A stretch of 35,912 nt of DNA from Actinomycetota bacterium (GTDB lineage Bacteria; Actinomycetota; Thermoleophilia; Solirubrobacterales; Solirubrobacteraceae). The stretch covers positions 1 through 35,912 of the forward strand of contig JADDQZ010000059.1 in the NCBI GenBank assembly GCA_016781085.1, read 5' to 3'. Of this stretch, positions 23,922-32,727 are shown piece by piece. Numbering within the stretch: the stretch's first letter is position 1; the number at the start of each line of letters is the position of its first letter. A program made the translations under genes and the position numbers. The notes under the pieces are model-generated. The model searched no databases. It was not told the origin of the DNA and was given only the letters and a program-made list of their open reading frames with translations.

Positions 23922-24701
23922 TCAGCTCGCCAGCTGATTCGCCATGGCGCTCATCAACAGCATGCCGCCGTCGATGACGAAGGACTGCCCGTTGGCGTAG
24001 CGCGCTTCTGGCTCGGCGAGCCAAGTGATCGCGGACGCTATCTCGCTGGCGCGGCCCGGACGCCCGGCTGGCACGCCGGCGCGCTCTGTGCCCGCAGGAT
24101 CCTCGTCTTCCTGGCCCGTCATCTTCGTGGCGATCTCACCCGGGGCGACCGCGTTGACGGTGATCCCCCGGCCGGCCAGCTCGAGCGCCATGCTCTTGAC
24201 CACGCCGCCAAGGCCGTGCTTGGCGGTCACGTATGCAGTGGATCCTTCCAGCGGCACGTGCTCGTGGACGGACGTAACCGCGATCACTCGTCCGCCGCGT
24301 CCCTGGTCGGCCATGCGCCGCGCCGCCTTCTGCATGCACAGGAAGGCACCGACGAGGTCTAGGTTGAGAACGCGCAGGAAGCGGGGGAGGTCGAGTTCGA
24401 GTACGGGGTCGTCGTGTCCGGCGCCGGCATTGTTGACGAACACGTCGACGCCGCCGAGCCGGTCGATCAGCTCGTCCAGGACGGCGACACGTTCGGGGAG
24501 CTCGTGCGGGTCTTCGGTATCGAGGTCCATATGAACCGCTTGCGCCGTCACTCCGTGGCCGCGGCACTCCTCGATGGTGTCGTCGAGACCCTGCTGGTCG
24601 GAATGCCAGGTCAAGCCGACGTCGTAGCCGCGCGCCGCGAAGGCGACGGCCGTGGCTTTACCGATCCCGGCGTTGGCGCCGGTGATGATTGCGGTGGGCA
24701 T
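23922..24701 (-). CDS. SDR family oxidoreductase
   Basis: A 259-residue classical short-chain dehydrogenase. The cofactor motif GANAGIG is near residues 8-14, NNAG near 90, and the catalytic set is a serine in TSVHEHVP with Y and K in YVTAK. The C-terminus reads WLAEPEARYANGQSFVIDGG, standard for the glucose-dehydrogenase-like and 3-oxoacyl-reductase-like group. The substrate is unknown. ATG 24701 (MPTAIITG) is preferred because it puts the cofactor loop at the usual distance; an upstream start at 24719 adds six residues. It follows the LLM-SCP2 gene on the same strand, 55 bases away, and may be co-transcribed. Confidence 0.92.
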   Translation of the reverse strand: MPTAIITGANAGIGKATAVAFAARGYDVGLTWHSDQQGLDDTIEECRGHGVTAQAVHMDLDTEDPHELPERVAVLDELIDRLGGVDVFVNNAGAGHDDPVLELDLPRFLRVLNLDLVGAFLCMQKAARRMADQGRGGRVIAVTSVHEHVPLEGSTAYVTAKHGLGGVVKSMALELAGRGITVNAVAPGEIATKMTGQEDEDPAGTERAGVPAGRPGRASEIASAITWLAEPEARYANGQSFVIDGGMLLMSAMANQLAS

Positions 24702-24756
24702 GGCGGTCGCCTTGCCCACTGCTAGGGAAGTGAAAACCGCGCGGTCAGGCCAACAG

Positions 24757-26499
24757 TCAGAAGGGGCTCGGCGCGCCTAGGACATACGCGAGTCGCGGCA
24801 ACCGCGTGAGGTCTCCGTCGACTTCGATGGCCGGCGATTCCGCCAGCGTCACCGGATTCAGCTCTCCGCTCGCAACCCTGGCGAGCAGGACGGCCGGGAC
24901 GCTGATCGCCATCGTCGGTTCCGCGCGAGTCCCCGGATGCAGCTCGGCTCGCCCGTCGCGGATGCACAGCGTCCAGTCGCGATGTGCTCCGTCGCTGAGC
25001 GTGAGTCTCCACTTGACTCGGGCGTCGAAGTCACGGGCGCGCTCTGGGCGCAGCTTCTGCGTTAGGAGCGAAAGCAGCGCCCGCTGGGCACCAGGTCGGG
25101 CAACGAGACCCTCGAGTTGCCGATCCGATAGGTGCCTCGTCAGCTCAGACGGCAAGCCGCGCGCGAGCCGGGAAGTCCGGCGCGACGCCCTTGTGGCGAG
25201 GTGCGCCCCCAGTTTGGGGCGGGCGCCCGGTTCGGTCGGGTCCAGAGTGGCGATCTCCGCCCGCTCGTCGATCCGGTAGCCGCCGACCGGGCAACGAGGA
25301 GGCGAGCGGCGAGCGAGCGCGGCTGTCACCGCGGGCGCTAGCCGCTGCGCCTTGGCAGCTTCGTGCCGCGCTCGGTCAGTGGCGAACGCCGGCATCACTT
25401 CGGCCGCGAACAGCTCCATCGACTCGCAGATGTGCTCGTGGCGAGTGGCGCCCGCCTGCATGACGAAGATCACCTGGTCGACGCCCGCATCGGCGTAGCC
25501 GTGCAGCAGCTCGCGGACTTGGCCAGGCGTGCCGATCGCTCCACGCATAGACCCGGTGCCGGCTTCGATGATCCTGCGAGACAGCGCTCGAGTGGAGTTG
25601 TCTTGAGTGGTGCCTGAGTGTTGCCGGCGCTCCCGTTGCTCGGCGAACCGAGCGCCGATATCGGTGCGTCCGGGCGCGTGTGGGTTCAAGCCGTAGTAAT
25701 GGCTTAGAGCATGCGCGAAGAATGCCGCTCCGGGCGCGCCGCGCTCGATCGCCGTTCGCTCGTCGCGATGACACATCATCGGCAGTACGACCGCGACGTT
25801 GGCGTTGACGGCAAAGCCCGCCGGCTGGCACTCCTCTGATGCGATCAGCTCGTAGTACTCGCGGACCCAGCGGGCGGCTTGCTCCGGTTCGGCGAAGGAG
25901 AACGACAGCGCCCCGAGCCCATTGCGCGCTGCCAGGTGAATGGTGTCTCGTTGCGAGCACGCTACCCAGAGCGGCGGGTGCGGCTTCTGCAAGGGCTTGG
26001 GCACGACGTTGCGCGGGGGCATTCGCAGCCACGGCGAGTCCCATCCCGCAAACGGCTCTTCGACGAACATGCGCGTGATGGCGTCGAGCGCATCCAACCA
26101 CTGTTCGCGCTTGGCGCTTCGCCGCACGCCGAAACCCCCGAGCTCCGCCGCGGACGAAGATTCGCCCGTGCCAAAGTCAACCCGCCCTTTCGCGAGCAGG
26201 TCGAGTGTGGCTACGCGTTCGGCTACCCGGGCGGGATGGTTGACCTGCTGCGGCAGCGCCACGATGCCGTGACCAAGCCGGATCCGTTGCGTGCGCTGGC
26301 TCGCCGCTCCGAGGAACACTTCCGGAGCCGAAGAGTGAGAGTACTCCTCGAGGAAGTGGTGCTCGACCGCCCACGCGTAGTCGAATCCCAGCCGGTCGGC
26401 CAAGGCGACCTGTGCAAGGGCGTCGTGAAGAAGGTCGTGCTCGGATTCCGCCTTCCAAGGGCGGGGAAGTTGATGCTCGTAGAACAGGCCGAAGCGCAC
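24757..26499 (-). CDS. LLM flavin-dependent oxidoreductase fused to an SCP2-like domain
   Basis: A 580-residue fusion. Residues 1-380 are a luciferase-like monooxygenase: N-terminal MRFGLFYEHQLP, the WAVEHHFLEEYSHSSAPEVFL stretch (in part), RIRLGHGIVALP, and GRVDFGTGESS. Residues about 380-470 are an arginine-rich linker. Residues about 470-578 (WRLTLSDGAHRDWTLCIRDG, TMAISVPAVLLARVASGELNP) look like a sterol-carrier-protein-2 domain, which binds lipids. Together they suggest oxidation of a lipid or other hydrophobic substrate held by the second domain. GTG 26499 gives the standard LLM N-terminus. The neighbour SDR could act on the same compound. SCP2 assignment is from pattern and needs a profile check. 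Confidence 0.88.
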   Translation of the reverse strand: MRFGLFYEHQLPRPWKAESEHDLLHDALAQVALADRLGFDYAWAVEHHFLEEYSHSSAPEVFLGAASQRTQRIRLGHGIVALPQQVNHPARVAERVATLDLLAKGRVDFGTGESSSAAELGGFGVRRSAKREQWLDALDAITRMFVEEPFAGWDSPWLRMPPRNVVPKPLQKPHPPLWVACSQRDTIHLAARNGLGALSFSFAEPEQAARWVREYYELIASEECQPAGFAVNANVAVVLPMMCHRDERTAIERGAPGAAFFAHALSHYYGLNPHAPGRTDIGARFAEQRERRQHSGTTQDNSTRALSRRIIEAGTGSMRGAIGTPGQVRELLHGYADAGVDQVIFVMQAGATRHEHICESMELFAAEVMPAFATDRARHEAAKAQRLAPAVTAALARRSPPRCPVGGYRIDERAEIATLDPTEPGARPKLGAHLATRASRRTSRLARGLPSELTRHLSDRQLEGLVARPGAQRALLSLLTQKLRPERARDFDARVKWRLTLSDGAHRDWTLCIRDGRAELHPGTRAEPTMAISVPAVLLARVASGELNPVTLAESPAIEVDGDLTRLPRLAYVLGAPSPF

Positions 26500-26513
26500 C
26501 GGAAACGACCGCG

Positions 26514-26765
26514 TCAGGGCGCGGGGCGAGCGCCGTCGAGGCGGCTGACCAGCTCGTCCAAGCGCAATTCCTCCAGGCCCTTGCCCACCGCGTCGAGTTC
26601 GCCCGCGCAGAATTCCACGAGCTGTTTGGCTTCCTGACAGAGCTCGAGCGTTTCCCGCAGTCCAGCTTCGCCCGAGTCGAGCCGCCGCACTATCGCGTCC
26701 AGCCGGCCGCTGGCTGATTCGTACGTCGTGTCGCCCAAGCTGCGAGACAGCGGCTCGGCGCTCAT
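26514..26765 (-). CDS. xseB: Exodeoxyribonuclease VII small subunit
   Basis: An 83-residue helical protein with the family pattern YESASGRLDAIVRRLDSGEA then LRETLELCQEAKQLVEFC. Several copies of XseB bind XseA to form exonuclease VII, which degrades single-stranded DNA from both ends. Its ATG overlaps the xseA stop (ATGA), so the subunits are made together. Confidence 0.93.
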   Translation of the reverse strand: MSAEPLSRSLGDTTYESASGRLDAIVRRLDSGEAGLRETLELCQEAKQLVEFCAGELDAVGKGLEELRLDELVSRLDGARPAP

Positions 26766-28135
26766 CGTGACTCCAGCCGCCGCACGTCGATCGATCCGTC
26801 GTGCAGGCGCACCCTCATGCCTTCCAGCGTACGAGCCGCGGCGGCGGAGATAACCGGCTCGCCCTGAGGGTCCTCGACCAGTGCGTAGCCGCGTTCAAGC
26901 GTACGTTGTGGGTCGTGGGCGTCGACGGCGAGCCCCGCGGCCACAATTGCCTCGTGCCGCCGGGAGATGAGCAAGTGCGAGGTCCGCTCGAGTCCCGCCG
27001 TCCGCCGCGCCAACCCCGCGCGATCTTCGGCAAGCCAGGCGCGAGTGAACAGACCCGCCCTGGCCACGGCTTGCGCACGATGCACGTGTTCACGCCGGGC
27101 ACCGGCAGCCGCGAATTGCGCGCCTCCTTGGAGCTGTGCGAGTTGCCGACGGAGTCGATCGCGGTGACGCTGCGCGTGCTCGGCGGGTGCCCTCGCCGCG
27201 CCGGCCAGGCTGCGCGCGCGATCGAGGACGGCGCGGCGACCCTGGCGCTCGAGGCGGCCGGCTTGATCGTGCAGTTGCGCCCGTGCCGCCGCGCAATCCA
27301 CGGACACCGCCGCTTCGGCGGCGTGTGTCGGAGTGGAGCAAGAGATCGCTGCGACATCGTCGATGAGCGTTCGGTCGGTGTGGTGTCCGACCGAAGCAAT
27401 CACCGGGATGCGCAGGAGCGCGACCGTCCGGCACAGCGTCTCGTCGCAGAAGGCGAGTAGATCCGCGAGCGAGCCGCCACCGCGCGCGACGATGACCACG
27501 TCGGCTTCGGCACAGGCGGCAAGGTCTTGCAATGCGCGGCCGATGGCCGGAGCGGCATGGCGGTCCTGCACCGGAGCGAACGCCCACACCAGGCGCCCCG
27601 CCCAGCCGCGTCGCTTCAATCCGGCAACGACGTCGTCGCGCGCTTTGCCGTGCTCTCCGCAGACAACACCGATTGTCTTGGGCAGCCCTGGGCGTGGCAA
27701 CGCGGCTTGTAGCTCGCACAAGCCCTCCGCGACCAAACGGCGCCGCAGCCGCTCGATCTGGGCCAACAACTCGCCTTCGCCCGCCAGCCGGACTTCCGAC
27801 ACGGCGAACGTGAAGGAAGGCGAAGAAGTGCTCGACCCGGGATAGAAGTCGCACCCGCCGGCCACGACGACCATCGCGCCGTCAGTCATGGTCGCGGCCT
27901 CGCTGGCTTCCCACTCACGCCGCCACATCGAGCATGGCAGCGCCCCGGCGCCATCGCGCAGCTCGAACCACACCTTGGCTTGCCCCAGCTTGAAGTTGAC
28001 CAGCTCGCCGAAGAGCTGGACGCGCGCGAAGCCGCGCAGTCGCTCGCGCATGGCGGCGGCGTACTGACCGACGGGCCAGGGCCCGGTCAGTACGGATCCC
28101 GGGATACCCGCCGGGCGTGCAGCGGAATTGCTCAT
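26762..28135 (-). CDS. xseA: Exodeoxyribonuclease VII large subunit
   Basis: A 457-residue catalytic subunit. The N-terminal OB-fold (about 30-120) includes GELVNFKLGQAKVWFELRD. The catalytic domain has KTIGVVCGEHGKARDDV, VVIVARGGGSLADLLAFCDE and VIASVGHHTDRTLIDDVA, the last two being the family signatures. A long coiled-coil region follows and the C-terminus has DPQRTLERGYALV. The start chosen is ATG 28135 (MSNSAARP), which leaves a short tail before the OB-fold; ATG 28162 is possible, while the open frame continues far upstream without coding character. Confidence 0.94.
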   Translation of the reverse strand: MSNSAARPAGIPGSVLTGPWPVGQYAAAMRERLRGFARVQLFGELVNFKLGQAKVWFELRDGAGALPCSMWRREWEASEAATMTDGAMVVVAGGCDFYPGSSTSSPSFTFAVSEVRLAGEGELLAQIERLRRRLVAEGLCELQAALPRPGLPKTIGVVCGEHGKARDDVVAGLKRRGWAGRLVWAFAPVQDRHAAPAIGRALQDLAACAEADVVIVARGGGSLADLLAFCDETLCRTVALLRIPVIASVGHHTDRTLIDDVAAISCSTPTHAAEAAVSVDCAAARAQLHDQAGRLERQGRRAVLDRARSLAGAARAPAEHAQRHRDRLRRQLAQLQGGAQFAAAGARREHVHRAQAVARAGLFTRAWLAEDRAGLARRTAGLERTSHLLISRRHEAIVAAGLAVDAHDPQRTLERGYALVEDPQGEPVISAAAARTLEGMRVRLHDGSIDVRRLESR

Positions 28136-28197
28136 CGACCGGCCACCATCGCGTCTCAGCATAAGTACGGGTCCGGCGCGACCCGTCTGCGATGGGC

Positions 28198-28509
28198 CTA
28201 GTGGTGCGGAGTCGCGTCTTCGAGCAGTGGCGCCGCGGCCGGGTCGACGCTCGGAAGCGAGCGCTGTCCTGGCTGAGGACCCTCGCCGCGCGCTTCGCCG
28301 GTCATCGCGAGGGCGTCGAGCCGTACGATCTCCTGCTCGGCGAGAACGCGCGCCGGGTGCTCGGCCGGCAGGCCCCGGATGAGCTTGCGCATCCGGTTGC
28401 GGATATGCAAGGCGAAATGGGGAGTCGAAGCACCCATCAGCTGGCGGACGTCTTCGACTGAGACCTGATGGTCGGGGCGCAGACGGCGTGGTTGTTCGGC
28501 TTCGGCCAT
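28198..28509 (-). CDS. Conserved hypothetical protein, 103 residues
   Basis: A small cytoplasmic protein. The N-terminal half has VSVEDVRQLMGASTPHFALH followed by an IRNRMRKLIRGLPAEHPARV segment, which looks like an ordered helical domain; the C-terminal part from about 75 is Pro/Ala-rich. I recognise it only as a type of hypothetical protein seen beside xseA in related actinobacteria. It lies between the lipoprotein gene (5 bases away) and xseA. Confidence 0.65.
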   Translation of the reverse strand: MAEAEQPRRLRPDHQVSVEDVRQLMGASTPHFALHIRNRMRKLIRGLPAEHPARVLAEQEIVRLDALAMTGEARGEGPQPGQRSLPSVDPAAAPLLEDATPHH

Positions 28510-28514
28510 AAGAG

Positions 28515-29702
28515 TCAGGAGGAGGTGTCGACGGGTTCGATCTCGAGCAGGGCGTCGATGCGCGATTGCACGTCGACGGTGATTGCCGTCTCGTCACCGA
28601 TCAGCCAGCCGTGATTGTAAACGCCGCGCACTGGATCGGTTTCGTAGCCGGGCTGGATGTCGAGGAGGTAGTCCTGCACGACTTGCGGCAGCGCTGTGGG
28701 GATGTCGAGCAGGAGCAGCGGCCCGTAGGTGCCCGTGCTCGACAGCGGCGCGGCGGCGGCCGCGTCGGCCGGGCGGCGCAGCGAGGCGAAAACCAGCCCG
28801 TGTCCGGGGTCGACCACGTTCCAACCGAAGTCCCCGTCGGAGAAGCGCGCGAAGGCGATAGCCGTGCGGATGGCGTTCTCGCCTTCGATGCGGGTGACGT
28901 CGCCGAGCTTTTCCAGCCGGGTCACGGCGGCCTTGGAAACCACGCGCTCAGGTCCGAGCACGTAGATGCGCGGCTTCTTGCGCGAACGGATCGCTTCCAC
29001 GGTTTCTTTTGGAACCGTCTCGCGGCCGGTCCACAAGACGGGGTCGCCCGTCTTCGCCGCCCAGCCGGCTGCCGGCATGGCGTATTTGGGATCTTCGGAA
29101 GAGGCGACGATCACCGTGCGGCTGGCTCCGCCGGCGGCGCTGGTGTGCAAGCGGTCGATGGCCAGCGCGATGGCGGCGGGAGTGCTTCCCTCGATGTTGG
29201 CCGCCCGCAACCGCTCGGGTTGCGCTGGTGTGGCGATGCGGAAGACCCGGGCGTTACGCGCGGTCGGCGCCCCCGCGGGTTGAAGTTCGCGCAGGGCGCT
29301 CTGAGTTGCCGGCGGGATCTGATCCCCAGCGGAGAACAGGACGGGTGCGCCGATCGGGTCGGCGGCGAGCTGGGCCGCGGAGATGGCGGCCTGCCAGTTG
29401 TCGATGTCCACCAGTGCCACCGCGGCAGGCCGCGTCTGCGGCGAGCGGGAAGGGTGGACGGCGAGCGCCACACCAGCGGCGTCGGCGATCGGGTCGGCGC
29501 CGCCGATGCGCGTGGTGTTCTTGGTGGCGAAACTCGGAAAGCCCAGCGTGGTGGGCGCGTTCTCGTCGTCGGCGCGCTGCCCCAGGACAGGCTGGCGGGG
29601 TGCCGTAGCCTGGCCGGGAGGCTGCTCTTCTTGCGCGCCGCAACCCGCGAGCACGCAGGCAGCCATGAACAGCGAGGCCAAGAAGGTTCTTGATTGCGAC
29701 AC
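28515..29702 (-). CDS. Lipoprotein with cell-wall-binding repeats (CW_binding_2 type)
   Basis: A 395-residue secreted lipoprotein. GTG 29702 starts a signal peptide of about 20 residues (SRTFLASLFMAACVLAG) with the lipobox LAGC. The mature part resembles two or three cell-wall-binding type 2 repeats: the TTRIGGADPIADAAGVALAV start, repeated segments of about 90 residues each with ...VLWTGRETVPKETVEAI and the YVLGPERVVS loop. The family occurs in wall-anchored amidases such as CwlB. No catalytic domain is visible. The gene diverges from pspA with only 98 bases between the starts, so their promoters share this space. Confidence 0.8.
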   Translation of the reverse strand: MSQSRTFLASLFMAACVLAGCGAQEEQPPGQATAPRQPVLGQRADDENAPTTLGFPSFATKNTTRIGGADPIADAAGVALAVHPSRSPQTRPAAVALVDIDNWQAAISAAQLAADPIGAPVLFSAGDQIPPATQSALRELQPAGAPTARNARVFRIATPAQPERLRAANIEGSTPAAIALAIDRLHTSAAGGASRTVIVASSEDPKYAMPAAGWAAKTGDPVLWTGRETVPKETVEAIRSRKKPRIYVLGPERVVSKAAVTRLEKLGDVTRIEGENAIRTAIAFARFSDGDFGWNVVDPGHGLVFASLRRPADAAAAAPLSSTGTYGPLLLLDIPTALPQVVQDYLLDIQPGYETDPVRGVYNHGWLIGDETAITVDVQSRIDALLEIEPVDTSS

Positions 29703-29800
29703 GCGCCTACAACGTAGCCGGGATGCGGAAATCCGCGTCGGTCGGCTCGTGCGCGGGTAGATTCCCTGATTCCCACCCAACTTCCAAGGAGACGAACCCC

Positions 29801-30577
29801 GTGGCCGGCATGAGCGGGCGAATGTCGACGGTGATCAAGTCGAAGATCAGCAAGATGCTCGACAAGGCGGAAGATCCGTCTGAGACGCTGGAGTACTCCT
29901 ACCAGCGTCAAACCGAGCTCTTGCAGAACGTCAAAAAGGGCATCGCCGACGTCGTCACCTCGAAAAAGCGGCTGCAACTGCAGCAGCAGAAGCTGGAGCA
30001 GCAGGTAGTCAAGCTCGACACCCAAGCCCGTCAGGCGCTGGCAGCGGGTCGTGAGGATCTCGCTCGCCTGGCGCTCGAGCGCAAGCAATTCGCTCAAGAC
30101 GAGCTGCGGTCGCTGGACTCCCAAGTCGCCGAACTCGAGCACCAGCAGCAGATGCTCGTCGACCGCGAGCAGAAGATGCGCGGAAAGATCGAGTCCTTCC
30201 GCACCAAGAAGGAAGTCATCAAGGCGCAGTACTCGGCTGCGGAGGCGCAAGTCAAGATCTCTGAAGCGGCGACCGGCGTCGGCGAGGAGATGGCGGATGT
30301 CGGCCTCGCGATGCAGCGGGCGATGGACAAGACCGAGGGCATGCGGGCGCGCGCGGGAGCGATGGAAGAACTCGAAGCCTCGGGCGCTTTCGACGACAAC
30401 CTCACGCTCACGGGCGGCGGCGACGACATCGATCGTCAGCTGCACGAGCTGACGTCTCAAAGCGGCGTCGACGACGATCTGGCCCGGCTGAAGGCCGAGA
30501 TCGGTCAAGGCTCTTCAGCGCCCGCCGGCGAGCTAGGTGCCGGCGATCCGGCTGGCGGGCAGGAGCGGTCGGCGTGA
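29801..30577 (+). CDS. pspA: PspA/IM30 phage shock protein
   Basis: A 258-residue peripheral membrane protein that polymerises on damaged membranes. It is almost wholly helical: residues 5-60 contain MSTVIKSKISKMLDKAEDP, with SYQRQTELLQNVKKGIADV; the coiled-coil hairpin covers about 60-190, and a C-terminal extension ends in a flexible tail. GTG 29801 has AAGGAG nine bases upstream; ATG 29810 is also possible. The stop overlaps the start of the PspAA gene (GTGA). PspA protects the proton-motive force and is the core of the envelope stress response. Confidence 0.93.
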   Translation: MAGMSGRMSTVIKSKISKMLDKAEDPSETLEYSYQRQTELLQNVKKGIADVVTSKKRLQLQQQKLEQQVVKLDTQARQALAAGREDLARLALERKQFAQDELRSLDSQVAELEHQQQMLVDREQKMRGKIESFRTKKEVIKAQYSAAEAQVKISEAATGVGEEMADVGLAMQRAMDKTEGMRARAGAMEELEASGAFDDNLTLTGGGDDIDRQLHELTSQSGVDDDLARLKAEIGQGSSAPAGELGAGDPAGGQERSA

Positions 30578-30852
30578 TCGTTCGCATCGCGACGGAAGAT
30601 CAGTACAAGCTGCCCGACGACGATGCCGCCCGGCTCAACGATCTCGACAATCAGGTCGTGGCGGCGGTGGAGGCCGGCGACGAGGAGCGTTTCCGCGAAC
30701 TATTCGGCCAGATGATCGAGCTGGTGCAGAGCGACGGCGAGCTGGTTGGGGAGGACGCGCTCGTGGAGTCCGACGTGATCCTGCCGCCATCAGACGTGAC
30801 GTTTGAAGAAGCGTCGCACGGCTTCTCGGGCGAAGGCTTGATTCCGGAGTAG
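30574..30852 (+). CDS. pspAA: PspAA, PspA-associated domain protein
   Basis: A 92-residue protein with the PspAA pattern: N-terminal MIVRIATEDQYKLPDDDA, then LNDLDNQVVAAVEAGDEERF and a C-terminal VESDVILPPSDVTFEE. PspAA genes follow pspA in actinobacteria and other phyla and are thought to control PspA activity. Coupling to pspA by a GTGA overlap supports this. It converges with the pspAB-htpX pair across a decayed GGDEF gene. Confidence 0.9.
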   Translation: MIVRIATEDQYKLPDDDAARLNDLDNQVVAAVEAGDEERFRELFGQMIELVQSDGELVGEDALVESDVILPPSDVTFEEASHGFSGEGLIPE

Positions 30853-30864
30853 GACAAGATGCGT

Positions 30865-30887
30865 TGGGAGCGCGCCAGTCGCTCCCA
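30865..30887 (+). terminator. Hairpin after pspAA
   Basis: Perfect 8-bp stem TGGGAGCG / CGCTCCCA with loop CGCCAGT, 12 bases after the pspAA stop. No T-run; good candidate for transcription end of the pspA operon. Confidence 0.5.
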
Positions 30888-30984
30888 GCCCATCGCCTTC
30901 GCGGTCGTTCTTCGCGCGTGAGATGGCCCGCGAGCGTCGCAAGTGAGGATGGCGCCGTGTCACCGAAGCCCGTTCGGCGCCGCT

Positions 30985-31928
30985 TATAGGCGACGCGACG
31001 GGGGCCGCCGTTTGACCGTGTACATGGCGGGGTCGGCAGAGCTGATCAGCGATTCCGCGGTGGCTACTTCTCCGGTGGTGACGTGGATGCCTACGCTGCC
31101 GGACAGGACGTAGGAATCGGGATCGATGTGGAGCGGCAGGAGAACGCCGAAGCCACCGCCGCGCCACGGTGTCCCCGGGCCGCACGCATCGTTCGAGCCG
31201 CCTGGCGACGGTGATTTAGGACGTCGTTCCCGGATGCATGGCCGTAGGTGTCGTTGACGAACTTGAAGGGGTCAAGGTCGACGGACGAACAGGACTGCGA
31301 GCTTTCCTCGTCCACGTGAGGTCTCGGCGATGGCGACCCGGATGCGTTCCACGAAAGAGCGCCGGTTCGCGAGTTCGGTGGATCGTCGGTAGCGGCTTGC
31401 GCCGCGAGATGCGCTTGCAATCGCTCTCGGTCTGTGACGTCATGAAACAGGATCAGTCGACCGGAACCCGAGAGCTCGACTGCTTGCGCTTCATAGGCCC
31501 GGGAGCGCCGCCATGCGCGAGCGCAAGGGGCGTACTGCGTCCGCGCCGGGACCCACGGCCTTCCAGACAAGACCGTGTGTCTCGTTGGTCCAGCGAAGGA
31601 GCAAGGTGGCAAGCGGTATGACCGACAGCGCACCCCCAATCGAGCATGAGTCAGCCAATGCCAGCCAGCGCCCGCTGCAGACGGCGGAGAACGCGAGAAC
31701 CGCCAAGGGCGCGGTCTCAAGATCCCGATGTACTGCGCCTTGGCCCAGAACAGCTTCGCCTCCAAGCCGGCCACGGCTATCTCTATGACGTAGGTCACGT
31801 TCCACTCGGCGACCGCTATTGAGCAGCACCAGCAGGGCAACCGCGCCGCGACCGCCGCCGTGTCATGCCACGATCGCCGCCGTAACGAGGCAGAGCGCGG
31901 CGATGACGATCAGAACCGGCGTCACCAC
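30985..31928 (-). pseudogene. 7TM-sensor GGDEF protein remnant
   Basis: Fragments in all three minus frames spell one protein. Near 31925-31870 is a first membrane helix (VTPVLIVIAALCLVTAAIVA) ended by a stop. It is followed by EWNVTYVIEIAVAG and LEAKLFWAKAQYIGI, typical of histidine-kinase N-terminal 7TM domains, then LSVIPLATLLLRWTNETHGL in another frame, then LFHDVTDRERLQAHLAAQA, NRRSFVERIRVAIAE, DLDPFKFVNDTYGHASGNDVL, and finally SADPAMYTVKRR before a stop at 30985. At least five frame changes are needed. The signature GGDEF is reduced to GGGF and some 20-30 residues after it are absent. The protein is certainly not made. It lies between the two halves of the phage-shock cluster. Confidence 0.85.
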
Positions 31929-32133
31929 CGAACCACCCGGTCAACGCGGCGACTGCCGCAATCGTCACGCCGTGAGCAAGAGCGTCGTGTAGCGCTCGTC
32001 CGGTGTAGGTCGACGTCGGTTGGCGCGCATCTGTCTGGAGTGATCGACCGGGATCCCGGTCACTTCAAAGCGCAAGTGACGAGCGTGCTATGCCCGAGCG
32101 CGGCGCCGCGAAACCCGCATGCGCCAGGCGGTT

Positions 32134-32709
32134 CTAGATCGGCGTATCCCAGAGCGGGAACCAGCGATCCAGCTCTGCTTCGAGTGGCAGTTCGCTGCCG
32201 ATCTGCGCCTTGACGCGCAATTCTCGCTCGGTATCGCGCTGCTGTCCGGATCCCATGGGGCAGAAGGGGTAGAACGCGCCACGCTTGTAGTTGTAGATCC
32301 AGTAGACAGGGCGCCCGCTGGAGTCGCGGAAGGAGAACACCGCGCACAAGACGCGGTCGCCGTAGCCCCCGCCGATCAAGGCGCTGGAAACGCCGTTGAT
32401 GCCGACGACGAGATCCTCGAAGTCGGGGTCGACGAGAATCATCCAACGGTAGCCGAACGTATCGTCGGACTTCTCGACTTCGGTCCCGACGTCGGCGCCG
32501 GTGCCCTTGACGACTTCCTCCATCTCCGACACCACTTCGTCGAAGTCCGACGTAGCAAGCGGCTGAAAGACGATCGCGGATCGACCGGCGCTCTGCAGCC
32601 CCATCTGGGTTTGCATCGTCACCGCAGCGGTGGCCATGGCGAACAGGCGATCGGGCGCTGGTTGCTTGAGCTTGCGGCTGCCGCCGGTGAGGATGTCGAA
32701 GAGTCCCAT
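32134..32709 (-). CDS. pspAB: PspAB, PspA-associated protein
   Basis: A 191-residue protein found with HtpX and PspA in actinobacteria. It begins MGLFDILTGGSRKLKQPAPD, and contains RSAIVFQPLATSDFDEVV, a WMILVDPDFEDLVVGIN strand pattern and the late segment YWIYNYKRGAFYPFCP. No enzymatic motif is visible. It follows htpX by 18 bases on the minus strand, so the two form an operon. The reported role of this family is in membrane stress together with PspA, but it has not been biochemically defined to my knowledge. Confidence 0.82.
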   Translation of the reverse strand: MGLFDILTGGSRKLKQPAPDRLFAMATAAVTMQTQMGLQSAGRSAIVFQPLATSDFDEVVSEMEEVVKGTGADVGTEVEKSDDTFGYRWMILVDPDFEDLVVGINGVSSALIGGGYGDRVLCAVFSFRDSSGRPVYWIYNYKRGAFYPFCPMGSGQQRDTERELRVKAQIGSELPLEAELDRWFPLWDTPI

Positions 32710-32727
32710 GACCGGCGGCAGCGTGTC

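Noticed and set aside
28566-29693. Plus-strand frame of 375 residues opposite the lipoprotein gene
   Set aside because: Mirror of the real minus-strand gene, which has a signal peptide and repeats.
29111-30508. Minus-strand frame of 465 residues across pspA and the lipoprotein gene
   Set aside because: Antisense to pspA and out of frame with the lipoprotein; no recognisable domain.
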